Shown here: positions 63,947-64,000 of the stretch, piece after piece
Position numbering within the stretch: position 1 is the first letter of the stretch
How the letters are laid out: each line of letters opens with the position of its first letter
DNA from: an uncultured Microbacteriaceae bacterium
GTDB lineage: Bacteria; Actinomycetota; Actinomycetes; Actinomycetales; Microbacteriaceae
Length of the DNA: 64,000 nucleotides
Direction: 5' to 3'
NCBI GenBank assembly: GCA_947487835.1
Contig: CANKXX010000003.1
Location: forward strand, 1-64,000
Notes under the pieces: model-generated
Told to the model about the DNA's origin: nothing
What the model saw: only the letters and a program-made list of their open reading frames with translations
The model's database searches: none
Made by a program: the position numbers and the translations under genes

Positions 63947-64000
63947 TCAGCGGCGGCTGTTGCGTCGCTGCACCAGGAGCACCGCGATCACCGCCGCGAC
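63947..64000 (-). CDS. C-terminal end of a gene cut by the window edge
   Basis: A frame of 17 codons plus stop, reading VAAVIAVLLVQRRNSRR: the end of a hydrophobic helix and a basic tail, as in many small membrane proteins. Too short to identify. Confidence 0.35.
   Translation of the reverse strand, partial: VAAVIAVLLVQRRNSRR

Overview
The window is gene-dense, very high-GC DNA with GTG starts, short overlapping operons and leaderless promoters, as in an actinobacterium. The gene content and order (topA-tmk-holB, a reduced tad pilus locus, the 6C small RNA, acs, RidA/DUF4177, a PASTA penicillin-binding protein plus phosphoesterase, LytR-CpsA-Psr protein, DUF222/HNH nuclease) suggest a Microbacteriaceae-like organism. 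That family placement is inference from gene families; no rRNA marker is present. From memory, part of the layout parallels the Mycobacterium tuberculosis segment from about Rv3644c to Rv3683. No insertion sequence, prophage or CRISPR array was seen.

Bases 1-22,700 are core housekeeping. On the minus strand are a succinate-semialdehyde dehydrogenase; a D,D-carboxypeptidase, nicotinamidase and SpoU methyltransferase operon; tRNA-Thr(CGT); a TetR regulator; an operon topA-tmk-holB-exported hydrolase; and a tad-type pilus operon (ATPase, inner-membrane protein, Flp-like pilin, two TadE-like proteins). Just upstream of the tad ATPase is a 6C small RNA with its own promoter and terminator. acs, ponA and a metallophosphoesterase face the other way, and tRNA-Pro(CGG) closes the block.

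Bases 22,700-32,200 hold surface and secreted proteins: a VanZ-like protein, a secreted DNRLRE/fibronectin/phosphoesterase protein, an LCP cell-wall transferase, an HTH gene followed by an unknown gene, and two paralogous secreted beta-helix proteins. Bases 32,400-47,300 are an exopolysaccharide locus: flippase, polymerase/ligase, several glycosyltransferases, a pyruvyl transferase, the initiating phosphoglycosyltransferase, a low-molecular-weight tyrosine phosphatase, a BY-kinase/chain-length regulator and an acyltransferase. Beside it (47,300-51,070) is a four-gene operon: sensor kinase, degenerate second sensor, NarL/LuxR response regulator and thymidine kinase.

The most interesting signal is a set of C-run/G-run palindromes (CCCCC...GGGGG and ACCCC...GGGGT). 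They sit directly upstream of the -35 boxes of both beta-helix genes and of the sensor-kinase operon, as a tandem pair at 32,315-32,352, and beside a TTGACA in front of the HTH gene at 26,940. They suggest an undescribed surface-polysaccharide regulon. The C-rich loops of the 6C RNA can also pair with the G-rich ribosome sites of the second beta-helix gene and the response regulator.

Bases 51,200-64,000 return to metabolism: a radical SAM protein, malate:quinone oxidoreductase, 2'-5' RNA ligase-like protein, small hypothetical proteins, a ThuA plus Gfo/Idh/MocA sugar module, a repeat-rich spacer, a DUF222/HNH nuclease, and the asd and lysC genes of the aspartate pathway.
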